Assembly (NCBI RefSeq): GCF_039523615.1
Contig: NZ_BAAAFQ010000004.1
Location: forward strand, 558,001 to 622,000
DNA length: 64,000 bases
Direction: 5' to 3'
DNA from: Psychrosphaera haliotis
GTDB taxonomy: Bacteria > Pseudomonadota > Gammaproteobacteria > Enterobacterales > Alteromonadaceae
Shown here piece by piece: positions 33,984-43,967 of the stretch. Position 1 is the first letter of the stretch. The number at the start of each line of letters is the position of its first letter. The notes beneath the pieces were generated by a model. It was not told where the DNA came from. It saw only the letters and a list, made by a program, of their open reading frames with translations, and searched no databases. Position numbers and translations under genes: made by a program.

Positions 33984-35294
33984 TTGAATAAACTTTACGT
34001 AACTGAAGACTGGACCTTTACACCAGCTACTTTAACGTTGAAGCACTTGGCAACGAATGTTGAGGAAATGATCGATCCTAAAACATCAACATTGCTGCAG
34101 TTTTTGATGGATAACCATAACCAAGTTACCTCACGAGAAGAGATTTATAACGAGCTATACGGAATAGAAAATGCCAGAGCTGACGGCACTATTACCGCTT
34201 ATGTATCAAAATTAAGAAAGTTACTTGAAGCAAAAGCTGGAGTGAAAGGTAAGTATATTCGAACCATCCCTAAAGCTGGCTATCAGTTCATAGGTGAATT
34301 TACTATACAATGCATTGGTAAAGAACCAGCACCTATTCAAGCTTCTAGCCACTCCAGTTCCTATGATAAAAATCACAATAATGAAATAAAAGGCGAAGAA
34401 CATAGCTGGATGAACAGCATGTTGAATAGCGCTCGAACATTCAGTTTTCAACAAATGTTAGTGGTTAGTTTTACGCTTATTGTAATTACCTTTTTTGTCG
34501 CGAGAAGCTACATCTCACAAAACACTGAAAACTTTGAGAAAGATGGCAATCAATGGAGTTTAATAGAGCAAGACATAAATCAAAATAATAGCGTGGCGCT
34601 CTCTTCTGATGGTTTAAGCTTGGCCTATATACACATAGAAAAGTCAGGTTATGCACTATGGCTAAAAGACACATTTTCTGCGAATAAGCGCATAATTTTT
34701 AAATCAGAGACGGCCCCTATTGCGGCACCTGCATTTTCACCTTCAGGAACTGAAGTCGCCTTTTTTAGGCAGGTTAATAATAAGTGTTTTATTCATGTGA
34801 TCAATTTATCGACTGAAGCTTTTGAGGCTTTGCCTAAATTGCACGACGAATCAAACTGCGGGGCTTGGCATTCGGAGTTAAAACTTGGTTATTTAAACGA
34901 GCAAGAATTGGTTTATTCTTATTTAGATAGCGAGACGAATACTCATAAAATTTACATCCTAAATATTCACAACAGCCAAACGACAAAAGTATCTCCAGAT
35001 GTAACAGAAGGGAAAGGCGACTACAGCTTTTCTATTAATCAGCAAACCAATCAGCTTGCTATTTTAAGAGCGATTGACAGTAACAGAACGTCTATTTTAG
35101 TGCGTGATTTAACTGAAGGTGAATCTTTTCATGTACTAACCACAAACACCCGTTTACTTTCTTTAGAATGGCTAAATAACAAAAAGTTAATTGTTTCCAA
35201 TGGGGCTAGCCTCGAACTCATCGACATTACCGAAAAAGCAATTCGCCCAACCAACTTAGCAAAGCTAAAAAAAGAGCTTAATCCTTCACTTTAA
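33984..35294 (+). CDS. CadC-like membrane-bound winged-helix regulator
   Basis: One-component transcription regulator of 436 residues: a cytoplasmic OmpR-type winged helix (about 1-105, with TSREEIYNELYG, ADGTITAYVSKLRKLL and IRTIPKAGYQF), a linker, one transmembrane helix at about 156-174, and a periplasmic region containing TolB-like beta-propeller motifs (LAYIHIEKSGYALWL, PAFSPSGTEVAFF). The start is TTG because an in-frame stop lies just upstream and no ATG is near. Signal and target genes are unknown; it has no obvious operon partner. Confidence 0.88.
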   Translation: MNKLYVTEDWTFTPATLTLKHLATNVEEMIDPKTSTLLQFLMDNHNQVTSREEIYNELYGIENARADGTITAYVSKLRKLLEAKAGVKGKYIRTIPKAGYQFIGEFTIQCIGKEPAPIQASSHSSSYDKNHNNEIKGEEHSWMNSMLNSARTFSFQQMLVVSFTLIVITFFVARSYISQNTENFEKDGNQWSLIEQDINQNNSVALSSDGLSLAYIHIEKSGYALWLKDTFSANKRIIFKSETAPIAAPAFSPSGTEVAFFRQVNNKCFIHVINLSTEAFEALPKLHDESNCGAWHSELKLGYLNEQELVYSYLDSETNTHKIYILNIHNSQTTKVSPDVTEGKGDYSFSINQQTNQLAILRAIDSNRTSILVRDLTEGESFHVLTTNTRLLSLEWLNNKKLIVSNGASLELIDITEKAIRPTNLAKLKKELNPSL

Positions 35295-35343
35295 ACTCTG
35301 ATTTCTTATTTCTTGTTTCTCGTAGCCTGTGTCCTGTTTCTAA

Positions 35344-35868
35344 CTAAGAAATCTCAGACAATAATTGCTCACACCAACTTGCAATTCGTTGCTCTGACAA
35401 TTCGTATTGCCCTTCATCATCTAGCGCCAAACCAACAAAATGTGTCTTGTCTTCCGTTAGTGCTTTAGAGGCAATAAAGTCATACTCTTCTGAGTTTGGC
35501 CAATAGCCAATTGGGTTAGCACCGCAAGCAACAACGACGTCGTGGAGCATACCAACAGCATCTTGGAACCACTCGGCATAACCAACTTGATCGCCCAAAC
35601 CAAAAATACTCACGGTCTTATTACTCAAGTCTAACTTTTCAACATCATCCCAATGACCTTCCCAGTCTTCTTGAAGCTCACCAAAATCCCAAGTGGATAT
35701 ACCCAAAATTAACCAATCGAAGTCCATCATATTTTCAACAGGTACATCTTTTAGATTAAACATTTCAACAATGGGGGCATCAAACAGCGTATTTAACTGT
35801 GTTTGAATTTTTTCAGCGGCCATTTCTGTATAGCAGGTTGTTGAACCATAAAATAAACCGATTTTCAT
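35344..35868 (-). CDS. fldB: Flavodoxin FldB
   Basis: FMN-binding electron carrier of 174 residues from the ATG at 35868. That start is preceded by AGGAG at 6 bases; the frame extends 23 codons further without a suitable site. Flavodoxin motifs are IGLFYGSTTCYTE (phosphate loop), LGISTWDFGELQEDW and the isoalloxazine-binding FGLGDQVGYAEWFQDA. Its divergent pairing with xerD, followed by dsbC and recJ, is the E. coli order and supports FldB over FldA. Confidence 0.93.
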   Translation of the reverse strand: MKIGLFYGSTTCYTEMAAEKIQTQLNTLFDAPIVEMFNLKDVPVENMMDFDWLILGISTWDFGELQEDWEGHWDDVEKLDLSNKTVSIFGLGDQVGYAEWFQDAVGMLHDVVVACGANPIGYWPNSEEYDFIASKALTEDKTHFVGLALDDEGQYELSEQRIASWCEQLLSEIS

Positions 35869-35977
35869 TGACGCTCCTATTCGGTAAGGTGACACTATTG
35901 GGCTAAATTTGAGGCTCCGAAGTCTATCAAACTGCATAGAATGAAAGAAGAGTAGCCAACTAGATATAAATAATTAA

Positions 35978-36874
35978 ATGACAAAAAGTACGAACCTAGA
36001 CTTATTTCACCAATTCTTAGATCATCTATGGCTTGAAAAAGGCCTCAGTGACAATACGTTATCTGCTTATAAAACCGATCTAAACCATTTCTCTACTTTT
36101 TTAACGTCCATTAGTACTAATGTCATAGACTGTAGCGACCTCGATATTGAGAGCTTTTTAGCGTTTAGAGTCGAACATGGCTATAAACATCGCACCAATG
36201 CTCGAGCGCTAAGTGCCATTAAACGTTTTTTTAAATATTTGGTAAAAGAACAAGTTAGAACAAGCAATCCAACTGCACTAACTCAAGCGCCTAAAATTGA
36301 AGCTTCACTACCAAAAGTATTGTCTGAGCAACAAGTAGAGTCTTTATTAAACTGCCAAAACCTGGACGATCCTATTGAGGTTCGCGACCGAGTGATGCTG
36401 GAGCTTTTATATGCTACCGGATTAAGGGTTACCGAGTTAGTAAGTCTTCGCTTAAGTAATATAAGTTTGCAGCAAAACCTAATCCGCGTCACAGGTAAAG
36501 GAAACAAAGAACGGCTTATTCCTATGGGCGAAGTTGCGTCAGAATTAATTTTTGATTATGTAAAGTCAGAACGTCAAATGCTGCTAAAAGGTGAATCAGA
36601 CGTATTATTTCCCTCTAAACGAGGCACAGAGATGACACGCCAAACGTTTTGGCATCGTATTAAACATTATGCCGTTGTGAGTGGAATTACTGCTCATTTG
36701 TCCCCACATACATTACGACACGCTTTTGCAACGCACTTGCTTAACCATGGAGCAGATTTACGAGTTGTACAAATGTTGTTAGGACATAGTGATTTATCTA
36801 CCACACAAATATATACTCACGTGGCAAAAGAGCGGTTAAAGTCATTACATGAACAACATCACCCTAGAGGATAA
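35978..36874 (+). CDS. xerD: XerD tyrosine recombinase
   Basis: Site-specific recombinase of 298 residues that resolves chromosome dimers at dif together with XerC and FtsK. An N-terminal SAM-like core-binding domain (about 8-90) is followed by a catalytic domain with TGLRVTELVSLR (catalytic Arg), HTLRHAFATHLL (His-x-x-Arg), GHSDLSTTQIYTHV (His and the nucleophile Tyr). Followed by dsbC and recJ as in E. coli. Confidence 0.96.
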   Translation: MTKSTNLDLFHQFLDHLWLEKGLSDNTLSAYKTDLNHFSTFLTSISTNVIDCSDLDIESFLAFRVEHGYKHRTNARALSAIKRFFKYLVKEQVRTSNPTALTQAPKIEASLPKVLSEQQVESLLNCQNLDDPIEVRDRVMLELLYATGLRVTELVSLRLSNISLQQNLIRVTGKGNKERLIPMGEVASELIFDYVKSERQMLLKGESDVLFPSKRGTEMTRQTFWHRIKHYAVVSGITAHLSPHTLRHAFATHLLNHGADLRVVQMLLGHSDLSTTQIYTHVAKERLKSLHEQHHPRG

Positions 36875-36982
36875 TTGCATTCTCCTTTAATATACGGTGA
36901 ACATACAAAATTATCGGCTGTAGTAGGAAACTTTTATTAGTGCCATGCGGTCTTGTTAGTGTAGTAATCAACAGGAATGAAT

Positions 36983-37705
36983 ATGAAAATAATGAAAATT
37001 TCCGCAGTTTTAATCACTGCACTTGTCTTAATTGTCACAACTTTTAGCAGCCCAGCAGCTGAACCAGATTTAAATTCGGCTATCAAAGCTAAGCTTTTAC
37101 GTATTGGATTAACCGCGATTAAAGTGGAACCAAGCCCATTACCGGGTTTGCTACAAGTGCAAACTAATCGTGGCCTGTTTTATACCTCAGAAGACGGTAA
37201 ATACTTTATAGCTGGTCGTATGTTCGATATTGACGCTGGTATGGTTAATATGACTGAAAAAGCATTAGCAAATATTAGAATTGATGGTGTTAAAGAATTC
37301 AAAGATTCGATGATTGTTTTTCCTGCTGAAAATGAAAAATACAAAATTACCGTATTCACAGATACAACCTGTGGCTATTGTAAAAAGATGCATTCTCAAA
37401 TTGATGAATACAATGACTTAGGCATTACGGTTCAATATCTAGCTTTCCCACGCTCTGGCGCAAATAGCCAAGGTTTTAGCGATATTAAAGCGGTTTGGTG
37501 CTCTGCGGATCAACAAAAAGCAATGACGACGGCTAAAAGTGGTAATCGAGTAAATGCTGAAAGCTGTGACGCGCCAATCTTAGCGCACTATAATTTAGGT
37601 CAAGCCGCTGGCGTTACTGGTACACCAGCAATTGTGTTTGAAGATGGCTCAATGATCCCTGGTTACAAACCACCACAAGCTTTGCTTCAAGACTTAAGTC
37701 GTTAA
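36983..37705 (+). CDS. dsbC: DsbC disulfide isomerase
   Basis: Periplasmic protein-disulfide isomerase of 240 residues. The ATG at 36983 is preferred because AGGA lies 6 bases upstream; the ATG at 36977 directly abuts that site. Signal peptide about 1-25, dimerisation domain about 26-85, thioredoxin domain with active site CGYC at about 130-133 (TTCGYCKKMH), cis-Pro loop GVTGTPAIVF. Works with DsbD to correct wrong disulfides. Sits 7 bp before recJ. Confidence 0.95.
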   Translation: MKIMKISAVLITALVLIVTTFSSPAAEPDLNSAIKAKLLRIGLTAIKVEPSPLPGLLQVQTNRGLFYTSEDGKYFIAGRMFDIDAGMVNMTEKALANIRIDGVKEFKDSMIVFPAENEKYKITVFTDTTCGYCKKMHSQIDEYNDLGITVQYLAFPRSGANSQGFSDIKAVWCSADQQKAMTTAKSGNRVNAESCDAPILAHYNLGQAAGVTGTPAIVFEDGSMIPGYKPPQALLQDLSR

Positions 37706-37712
37706 TCTTTAT

Positions 37713-39467
37713 ATGCAATTAAATATAAAAAGGCGTGTTTTGAACAGCACGCCATTTTCGAATACGAATCTCCATCCTATTATTCAAAACATCTACGCCG
37801 GTCGCGGTATTACTTCACCTGAACAAATAAAGAGAAAAGCAGGCGAGCTTCTGCCTGTTAGCTCTTTAAAAGGGATTGATGATGCCATGCCGTTGTTGCA
37901 CGACGCACTAATCCACCAGCAACACATTACGATTGTTGGTGACTTTGATGCCGACGGGGCTACAAGCACCGCGCTTATGATGCTTGGTTTAAGAAAGCTT
38001 GGCTTTAATAATGTTAGTTACAAAGTGCCAAATCGCTTTGATTATGGCTACGGTTTAAGTCCTGAGTTAGCAAGAGACATCATCACGCAAGGGACAGACT
38101 TAATCATTACCGTTGATAACGGCATAAGCTGTTTAGCAGGTGTTTCTCTGGTAAAAGAAGCTGGCATAAAAGTAATTGTCACTGATCACCATTTGGCCGG
38201 TAGAGAACTTCCTAACGCCGACGCGATTATTAATCCAAACCAACCTGGTTGTGAATTTCAAAGTAAAAACCTAGCTGGTGTGGGTGTTGCCTTTTATCTT
38301 TTGCTAGGCTTAAGAGCTTATCTTCGCGATCAACAGTGGTTTGAGAACAGCCAAATTGCACCTCCTAATTTAGCGGAATATATAGATTTAGTTGCTCTTG
38401 GTACCGTTGCTGATGTTGTTAAGCTAGATGAAAACAATCGCATTTTAGTACACCAAGGTTTAGCACGAATTAAGAGTGGACTTTGCAGGCCTGGCATTCG
38501 AGCCATGTTAGCAATGAGCAATAAAGATTTACACAAAGTTAAGTCTTCTGACTTTGGCTTTGTAATCGGTCCAAGGCTAAATGCAGCTGGTCGCCTTGAT
38601 GATATGTCGTTTGGCATTCGCTGTTTATTAACTGACGATTATGGTCAAGCCCTTAAGATGGCAGAAGATCTTAATGATCTAAATAATGAACGCAAAGACA
38701 TTGAACAAGGCATGCGATTAGAAGCGGAAAGCGTTGTCGCCAAGCTAAAAGTACTTGATGGTAAAATCCCCAATGGCATTTCAGTTTATAAGCCTGATTG
38801 GCATCAGGGCGTTATTGGGATTGTAGCTGGACGCTTAAAAGAAAAGTACTATCGCCCTACAATTGCGTTTGCTAAAGGCGAAACGAAAACCGATGATGCT
38901 GGCGTTTCAGTAACAGAACTAAAAGGTTCAGCGCGTTCAATCCCAGGTATTCATATTCGTGACGTACTTGATGAGGTAAATACACGCTTTCCTGGATTAA
39001 TATTAAAATTTGGCGGTCACGCTATGGCTGCAGGTCTTAGCATTCAAGAACAAAACTACCAGGCTTTTAATGACGCATTTGACAGCGTATTACTCACTCA
39101 TTTGTCGGAAGATGTACTTACCCAAGTTACGCTCACTGACGGCGAGTTGCCAGCAGAGTGCTTTAATACTGAGTTTTCTCTACAACTTGATTTAGCGGGT
39201 CCTTGGGGACAAGGCTTTCCAGAACCAACCTTTGATGGACAGTTTGAAGTAATAAACCAACGTTTAGTTGGTGCCAAACATCTTAAACTTGTGCTGTGCA
39301 ACGCCGCTGGTCAGCTGTTTGATGCAATTCACTTTAACGCTGACTTAGAAGTGTGGCCAAATCAATCGGCAAGACAGGTTCATATTGTGTATCAGCTCGA
39401 CATTAATGAGTTTAGAGGCAATACCAACCTTCAATTATTAGTCCGAGATATTGTACCTGCGGACTAA
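37713..39467 (+). CDS. recJ: RecJ single-strand-specific 5'-3' exonuclease
   Basis: Exonuclease of 584 residues used in RecF-pathway recombination and mismatch repair. DHH-family motifs are GDFDADGATSTALM (motif I, about 78-91), VDNGIS, VTDHHLAG (the DHH motif) and VALGTVADVV. The DHHA1 region contains WHQGVIGIVAGRLKEK and KFGGHAMAAG, and a C-terminal OB-like part follows. Length and order after dsbC match the family. It converges on the ABC transporter genes with 14 bases between stops. Confidence 0.96.
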   Translation: MQLNIKRRVLNSTPFSNTNLHPIIQNIYAGRGITSPEQIKRKAGELLPVSSLKGIDDAMPLLHDALIHQQHITIVGDFDADGATSTALMMLGLRKLGFNNVSYKVPNRFDYGYGLSPELARDIITQGTDLIITVDNGISCLAGVSLVKEAGIKVIVTDHHLAGRELPNADAIINPNQPGCEFQSKNLAGVGVAFYLLLGLRAYLRDQQWFENSQIAPPNLAEYIDLVALGTVADVVKLDENNRILVHQGLARIKSGLCRPGIRAMLAMSNKDLHKVKSSDFGFVIGPRLNAAGRLDDMSFGIRCLLTDDYGQALKMAEDLNDLNNERKDIEQGMRLEAESVVAKLKVLDGKIPNGISVYKPDWHQGVIGIVAGRLKEKYYRPTIAFAKGETKTDDAGVSVTELKGSARSIPGIHIRDVLDEVNTRFPGLILKFGGHAMAAGLSIQEQNYQAFNDAFDSVLLTHLSEDVLTQVTLTDGELPAECFNTEFSLQLDLAGPWGQGFPEPTFDGQFEVINQRLVGAKHLKLVLCNAAGQLFDAIHFNADLEVWPNQSARQVHIVYQLDINEFRGNTNLQLLVRDIVPAD

Positions 39468-39481
39468 TAATTAACGTTTGA

Positions 39482-40780
39482 TTAACGCGCCGTTAAATTA
39501 GCCTGCAATGAATGCCTATAGGCGTTTATTGCAGGTATTAATCCCATTACTAAACTACCTACCAATACAAAAACCAATACTAATAGGCTAGTTTCCGATA
39601 TAGGGTTAGTATCAATAAATAAACCTAGCTGAGACGCAAGTAATGGCTCAGCGGCCAACAAAGTAATCCACAACAACAGTGCTCCAGCAATACAGCCAAT
39701 AAATGTAATCACGAACACCTCAAGCTCAATCAGCATGAATATGAACATTGGCGATGCGCCAAGCACTCTTAAAATTGCGATTTCTTTAGTTCGCTCGCGC
39801 ATTGTTGCTAACAACATAGTGCTCAACCCAATCAACGTGGTGATTAAAACCAAAATTGATATCACCTGTAATACAGTTTCTACTGAACCTACCATTCGCC
39901 ACAGCTGACTTAACGCAACGCCTGGCATAATGGCACTTAACGCCTCGCCTTTGTAATCATTGGCCCACTTTTGCATTACCAAACTAGCAAACCTAGCTTT
40001 AAGACCCACAAAAACAGCGCTCACTTTGTGATCGTGGTCATGTTCCACTGCTGCTTCATCGCCTTCCTGAGCATGTTCCTCATGGGAATGCTCTTCGTGA
40101 TCATGCTCCTCGTGAGCACGCTCTTCGTTTTGAGGCTCTTCATGCATGTGATGCAAACCTTCAAAGCTGACGTGCAATGTTTGGTCAACTGGCGTTCCGG
40201 TTCTATTTAGAATGCCAACCACAGTAAAAGGCGTTTGTTCGTGGTGAGTAAAGCTAGTTACGCCAGTGCCATGAGACAGTACAATTTCTTTACCTAACTC
40301 ATAACCATACTTTTGGGCGATGTCAGCGCCTAATACTAAGTCAAAATGTTGTTTAAAAACCTTGCCCTGTTTAAAGGTAAGAGGCTGTTTTGCACCAAAT
40401 TTAAAGTACTGAAAATAATCCGCTGTTGTCGCCATAACTCGATGGCCTTTATGCGAATCTCCTAATGCAATTGGCACAACCCAGCTCACCATAGGGTGGC
40501 TCGCTAAATCTTCAACGCTTGACTGACTTATTGCATTACTCGAATCACCGATGCGAAATACTGAGCTTAACAACAAATTGATTTGGCTCGTTCTAGGCCC
40601 AACAATTAAGTCAACGCCAGAAACAGTGCGGTTAAAGCTTTGTTTGGCTTGGTGGCGAATATGCTCAACGGAAAGTAGCACAAAAACGCTAATAGTGATG
40701 GCGAGTACGGTTAAAAGCACACTCGTTCGACGGCTTATAAGACTTTGCTTCGCTAATTTAACGAACATGCTATTCACCAC
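39482..40780 (-). CDS. MacB/FtsX-type ABC permease with His-rich periplasmic loop
   Basis: Membrane subunit of 432 residues with TM1 at about 20-38, a large periplasmic domain, and three C-terminal helices in the FtsX/MacB arrangement. Its striking feature is a loop at about 210-251 with roughly 12 His interspersed with Glu and Asp (HEEHDHEEHSHEEH and AVEHDHDH), expected to bind Zn or another divalent metal. Similar permease/ATPase pairs in Pseudomonas are known from the zinc-starvation response. The gene starts (GTG) inside the end of the ATPase gene. Confidence 0.88.
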   Translation of the reverse strand: MVNSMFVKLAKQSLISRRTSVLLTVLAITISVFVLLSVEHIRHQAKQSFNRTVSGVDLIVGPRTSQINLLLSSVFRIGDSSNAISQSSVEDLASHPMVSWVVPIALGDSHKGHRVMATTADYFQYFKFGAKQPLTFKQGKVFKQHFDLVLGADIAQKYGYELGKEIVLSHGTGVTSFTHHEQTPFTVVGILNRTGTPVDQTLHVSFEGLHHMHEEPQNEERAHEEHDHEEHSHEEHAQEGDEAAVEHDHDHKVSAVFVGLKARFASLVMQKWANDYKGEALSAIMPGVALSQLWRMVGSVETVLQVISILVLITTLIGLSTMLLATMRERTKEIAILRVLGASPMFIFMLIELEVFVITFIGCIAGALLLWITLLAAEPLLASQLGLFIDTNPISETSLLVLVFVLVGSLVMGLIPAINAYRHSLQANLTAR

Positions 40781-41483
40781 TCTTTGATGCTTTGTTTATA
40801 GATTGAATACCGACCACTCTTTTGAATTGGCTTGCCAATGTTTGATCGTGACTCACAAAAACTAATGTGGTGTTATTTTTCTCTGCCAACTCAAACAACA
40901 CTTTTAAAAACGCATTGCGGTTCGCCTCATCTAAAGCTGAAGTTGGTTCGTCGGCAATGAGTAACTCAGGCTCTTTGATTAAGGCTCTAGCTATCGCGAC
41001 TCTTTGCTGCTGACCAACACTTAGTTGACTTGCTGGCTTAAGTAAGAGGCTTTCCGGTAGCTTTAAGTCGTTCATCAATTGTTTAGCTTGTTCGATAAGT
41101 TGATGTTTAGGGCGATTTTGTTGTCCAAATTCTGCACCTAGCAGAATATTATCTAGCACGTCTAAATAAGGAATTAAGTTTAGCTGTTGAAATACAAAAC
41201 CTATATGATTTGCCCTGAATGCATCGCGAGCCTTTCCTTGAAGCGATGACCAATCTTGTTCAAGTATTTTAACCTGTCCTGATGAAGGCAACAGCAAACC
41301 CGTTAAGATATTCAATAAAGTAGATTTACCCGAACCAGATGGCCCAAACAAAAACACGTGCTCACCGGCATTGATTGAAAACTCTGGTATTTCCAAAATG
41401 TTGTTTTCAACACTTACTGCCTTTTTCTTTGTCTTTGACTCATAAGAAAAGGACAAGTTTTTCACAGACACAATGGCCGACAT
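40770..41483 (-). CDS. ABC transporter ATPase (LolD/MacB type)
   Basis: Cytoplasmic ATPase of 237 residues with Walker A GPSGSGKSTLL, Q-loop FVFQQLNLIPYL, signature LSVGQQQRVAIARAL and Walker B LLIADEPTSALD. ATG at 41483 has AGGA 6 bases upstream; the TTG at 41498 does not. It overlaps the His-rich permease gene and forms a two-gene mechanotransmission-type exporter. No Zur-like operator was recognised upstream. Confidence 0.93.
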   Translation of the reverse strand: MSAIVSVKNLSFSYESKTKKKAVSVENNILEIPEFSINAGEHVFLFGPSGSGKSTLLNILTGLLLPSSGQVKILEQDWSSLQGKARDAFRANHIGFVFQQLNLIPYLDVLDNILLGAEFGQQNRPKHQLIEQAKQLMNDLKLPESLLLKPASQLSVGQQQRVAIARALIKEPELLIADEPTSALDEANRNAFLKVLFELAEKNNTTLVFVSHDQTLASQFKRVVGIQSINKASKSGE

Positions 41484-41543
41484 GATTATTCCTACCAATA
41501 AATACTAAACTGCTTAGACTGACCTATCTTAACGAATAAGCAT

Positions 41544-41574
41544 AAAAAAAGCAGTGCATTTAGCACTGCTTTTT
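41544..41574. terminator. Bidirectional intrinsic terminator
   Basis: GCAGTGC (41551-41557), loop ATTTA, GCACTGC (41563-41569), flanked by seven A upstream and five T downstream. It ends the S46 peptidase transcript on the minus strand before the ABC transporter genes. Confidence 0.9.
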
Positions 41575-41633
41575 GTGTATCAAGCGACTCATTCAATAAC
41601 AAATATTAAATGGATGTCGCTCCAACAATGACA

Positions 41634-43808
41634 TTATTTAACAATCGTCATTTCATCGATAATGTTATCAGCACCATCAACATTTTCCATTACCCAAAGC
41701 ATAAATGGAACGCTTGTATGGATTGAACGGTTATATGTTGGATCATAGTCCCAATCACCAATGATTGACTCGTAAACACCATCAAATACTAATCCAACAA
41801 ACTCGCCGTTAGCATTTAATGTTGCTGAACCTGAGTTACCACCAGTAATATCAAGTGTTGAAAGGTAGTTAACCGGAACTGAACCTAGTGATTCTTTTTT
41901 ATATGGTCCGTACTGTTTTGTTGAAATAGCTGTACGAATGTTTTCAAATAAATCAAATTCATCGTCGCCCGGTTGGTACTTAGCAAGCATACCTTCAAGC
42001 GTAGTAAATGGAGTTGCTACTAAACCATCTTGTGGCGAGTAACCTTTTACATTGCCGTAAGTTATACGTAATGAACTGTTTGCATCGGCATAAACTGCTT
42101 CGTTTCTGCTTTTCTTAAAGGCAATCATAGCTTCCATGTAAGCAGGACGAGCTTGCTGTAGTTTTCCGCCTAACGCTTTACCTTTTTCTTCTTCCAACAT
42201 GTCATTTTCATATTGAGAGACAGCAAACTGAATGAACGGGTCATCACTTGCTCTAAAGTCTGCAACCGATTTATCCATCCATGCTAAACGTACATCCGCT
42301 TCACCTAACTTAGTATTTGCATACATTGCGTTAATTTGCGCTTCTACTTTTGCTAAGTCTAAGCCATTTTGTATACCAAAAAACTCATCAAAAGTGGCAT
42401 TACGCTGACCCGCTGGCAGTTGCGCATACTCTTTAACAAAGTGCATGAATAAGGCTTTTTCTACAGTCTCGTCATAGCTTTTGTTTGTTACAGCCAAATA
42501 TTGACCAAAACGTTTCATGTCACGCTCTTGAAAACCACGGCGACGCTCTACGTTTGGTTTTTGCTTCTCATGCGCTAAACGGTATAAGCCTTTAGCCACT
42601 TGCATCATAGTGCTGCGACCTAAATAACCCATGACGATGTCGCCATCCTGAGTTTTATACGACTCAATGATCAGTTCTGCTAAATCATTCACAGCATCGC
42701 CATACTTAGCTTTGCGTTTTTTGTCGGCATTAATCCACTTTGTAAGATCGGCAGTTAATTGTTTTCTGCGTTCTAACATGTCGCCTTTATTAAAGCTCTC
42801 AATCATAGAGCCATAGTTTTTAGCGTAGTTTGCTAACCCTGCAATGGTGCTCTCGTATTTAATACGCGCTTCACTGCCATCTTCAGAGTTTTCTTTAATT
42901 ACATCGATAAACTCTTCACGTAAACGCTTTGAAGTTGGATATACATTTTTAAACGTAGATTCTACTTCGACGTCTGTGCGGTAGCGGTTTGTGCGTCCCG
43001 GGTAACCAAGCACCATCACATAGTCACCATTTTCAACACCGTTAGCATTTACTTTTAAGAAGGCTTTTGGCTTAAATGGCACGTTGTCTTTTGAATAATC
43101 AGCTGGCTTACCATCTTTATTTACATAGGCGCGGTAGAAAGACCAATCACCTGTGTGACGTGGCCACATCCAGTTGTCAGTATCGCCACCAAACTTACCA
43201 ATACTTGAAGGTGGTGCGTAAACTAAGCGAACGTCACGAATAGCCAACTGCTTGATAAGGAAGTATTCTGCGCCGCCATGGAAGCTGTAAACACTACAAC
43301 GGTAGTCTTGCGACGCTTCACACTCTGCTACTAATTCTTTTTCACGCTTATCAATGGCATTAAAATACTCAACGCCTTCAGCACCTTTAGGTATTGACCC
43401 TTTAATGTCGCTAGTTACATTAGTTAACGACTCAGTAACATATACTCGCGCATTTGGAGAGGCTTGTGGCTCTTTGTCCATAGACTTAGCAACAAAACCA
43501 TTCACAAGTAGGTTATTTTCTTCTGTTGAATTGTACTGAATAGAGCCGTAAGCACAGTGATGGTTTGTGATGACTAGGCCTTGCTCAGATAAGAATGATG
43601 CTGAACAGCCACCTAGGCTAACAATTGCATTCATTGGGAACTGGTTTAAGTCCGCCATTTTTTCTGGGTCTAGCTTTAAACCAGCTGCTTTAAGCTTATC
43701 TTTAATTTCAGACAACTGGTGTGGTTGCCACATGCCTTCGTCTGCAATCGCAGCACCGAATAGCATTGAAGACGCAATAACGCCTGTCGATAAAAGTTTT
43801 TTAATCAT
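41634..43808 (-). CDS. S46-family dipeptidyl-peptidase (DPP7/DPP11 type)
   Basis: Exported serine peptidase of 724 residues that removes dipeptides from peptide N-termini, used by peptide-feeding bacteria. Signal peptide about 1-22. The catalytic triad signatures are GLVITNHHCAYGSIQ (His near 83-84), GGDTDNWMWPRHTGDW (Asp) and TGGNSGSATLN (Ser near 655-660). The chymotrypsin-like halves are separated by a helical insert (about 260-560), as in the family. Specificity (hydrophobic versus acidic) cannot be assigned without alignment. Confidence 0.93.
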   Translation of the reverse strand: MIKKLLSTGVIASSMLFGAAIADEGMWQPHQLSEIKDKLKAAGLKLDPEKMADLNQFPMNAIVSLGGCSASFLSEQGLVITNHHCAYGSIQYNSTEENNLLVNGFVAKSMDKEPQASPNARVYVTESLTNVTSDIKGSIPKGAEGVEYFNAIDKREKELVAECEASQDYRCSVYSFHGGAEYFLIKQLAIRDVRLVYAPPSSIGKFGGDTDNWMWPRHTGDWSFYRAYVNKDGKPADYSKDNVPFKPKAFLKVNANGVENGDYVMVLGYPGRTNRYRTDVEVESTFKNVYPTSKRLREEFIDVIKENSEDGSEARIKYESTIAGLANYAKNYGSMIESFNKGDMLERRKQLTADLTKWINADKKRKAKYGDAVNDLAELIIESYKTQDGDIVMGYLGRSTMMQVAKGLYRLAHEKQKPNVERRRGFQERDMKRFGQYLAVTNKSYDETVEKALFMHFVKEYAQLPAGQRNATFDEFFGIQNGLDLAKVEAQINAMYANTKLGEADVRLAWMDKSVADFRASDDPFIQFAVSQYENDMLEEEKGKALGGKLQQARPAYMEAMIAFKKSRNEAVYADANSSLRITYGNVKGYSPQDGLVATPFTTLEGMLAKYQPGDDEFDLFENIRTAISTKQYGPYKKESLGSVPVNYLSTLDITGGNSGSATLNANGEFVGLVFDGVYESIIGDWDYDPTYNRSIHTSVPFMLWVMENVDGADNIIDEMTIVK

Positions 43809-43967
43809 TGATTTCCCTTAGAGTTCCGTCTTTTATAGTTCTTTTTACCATAAGTGCCGTTAAAATAATGCTAGATGCGATAAATTGCACGTTGTTCGCG
43901 ATTACAAATTGTCACTAAATGTAAACACTTTTGTTATTATATGCTTTTTGATTACCAAGGAATAAAT

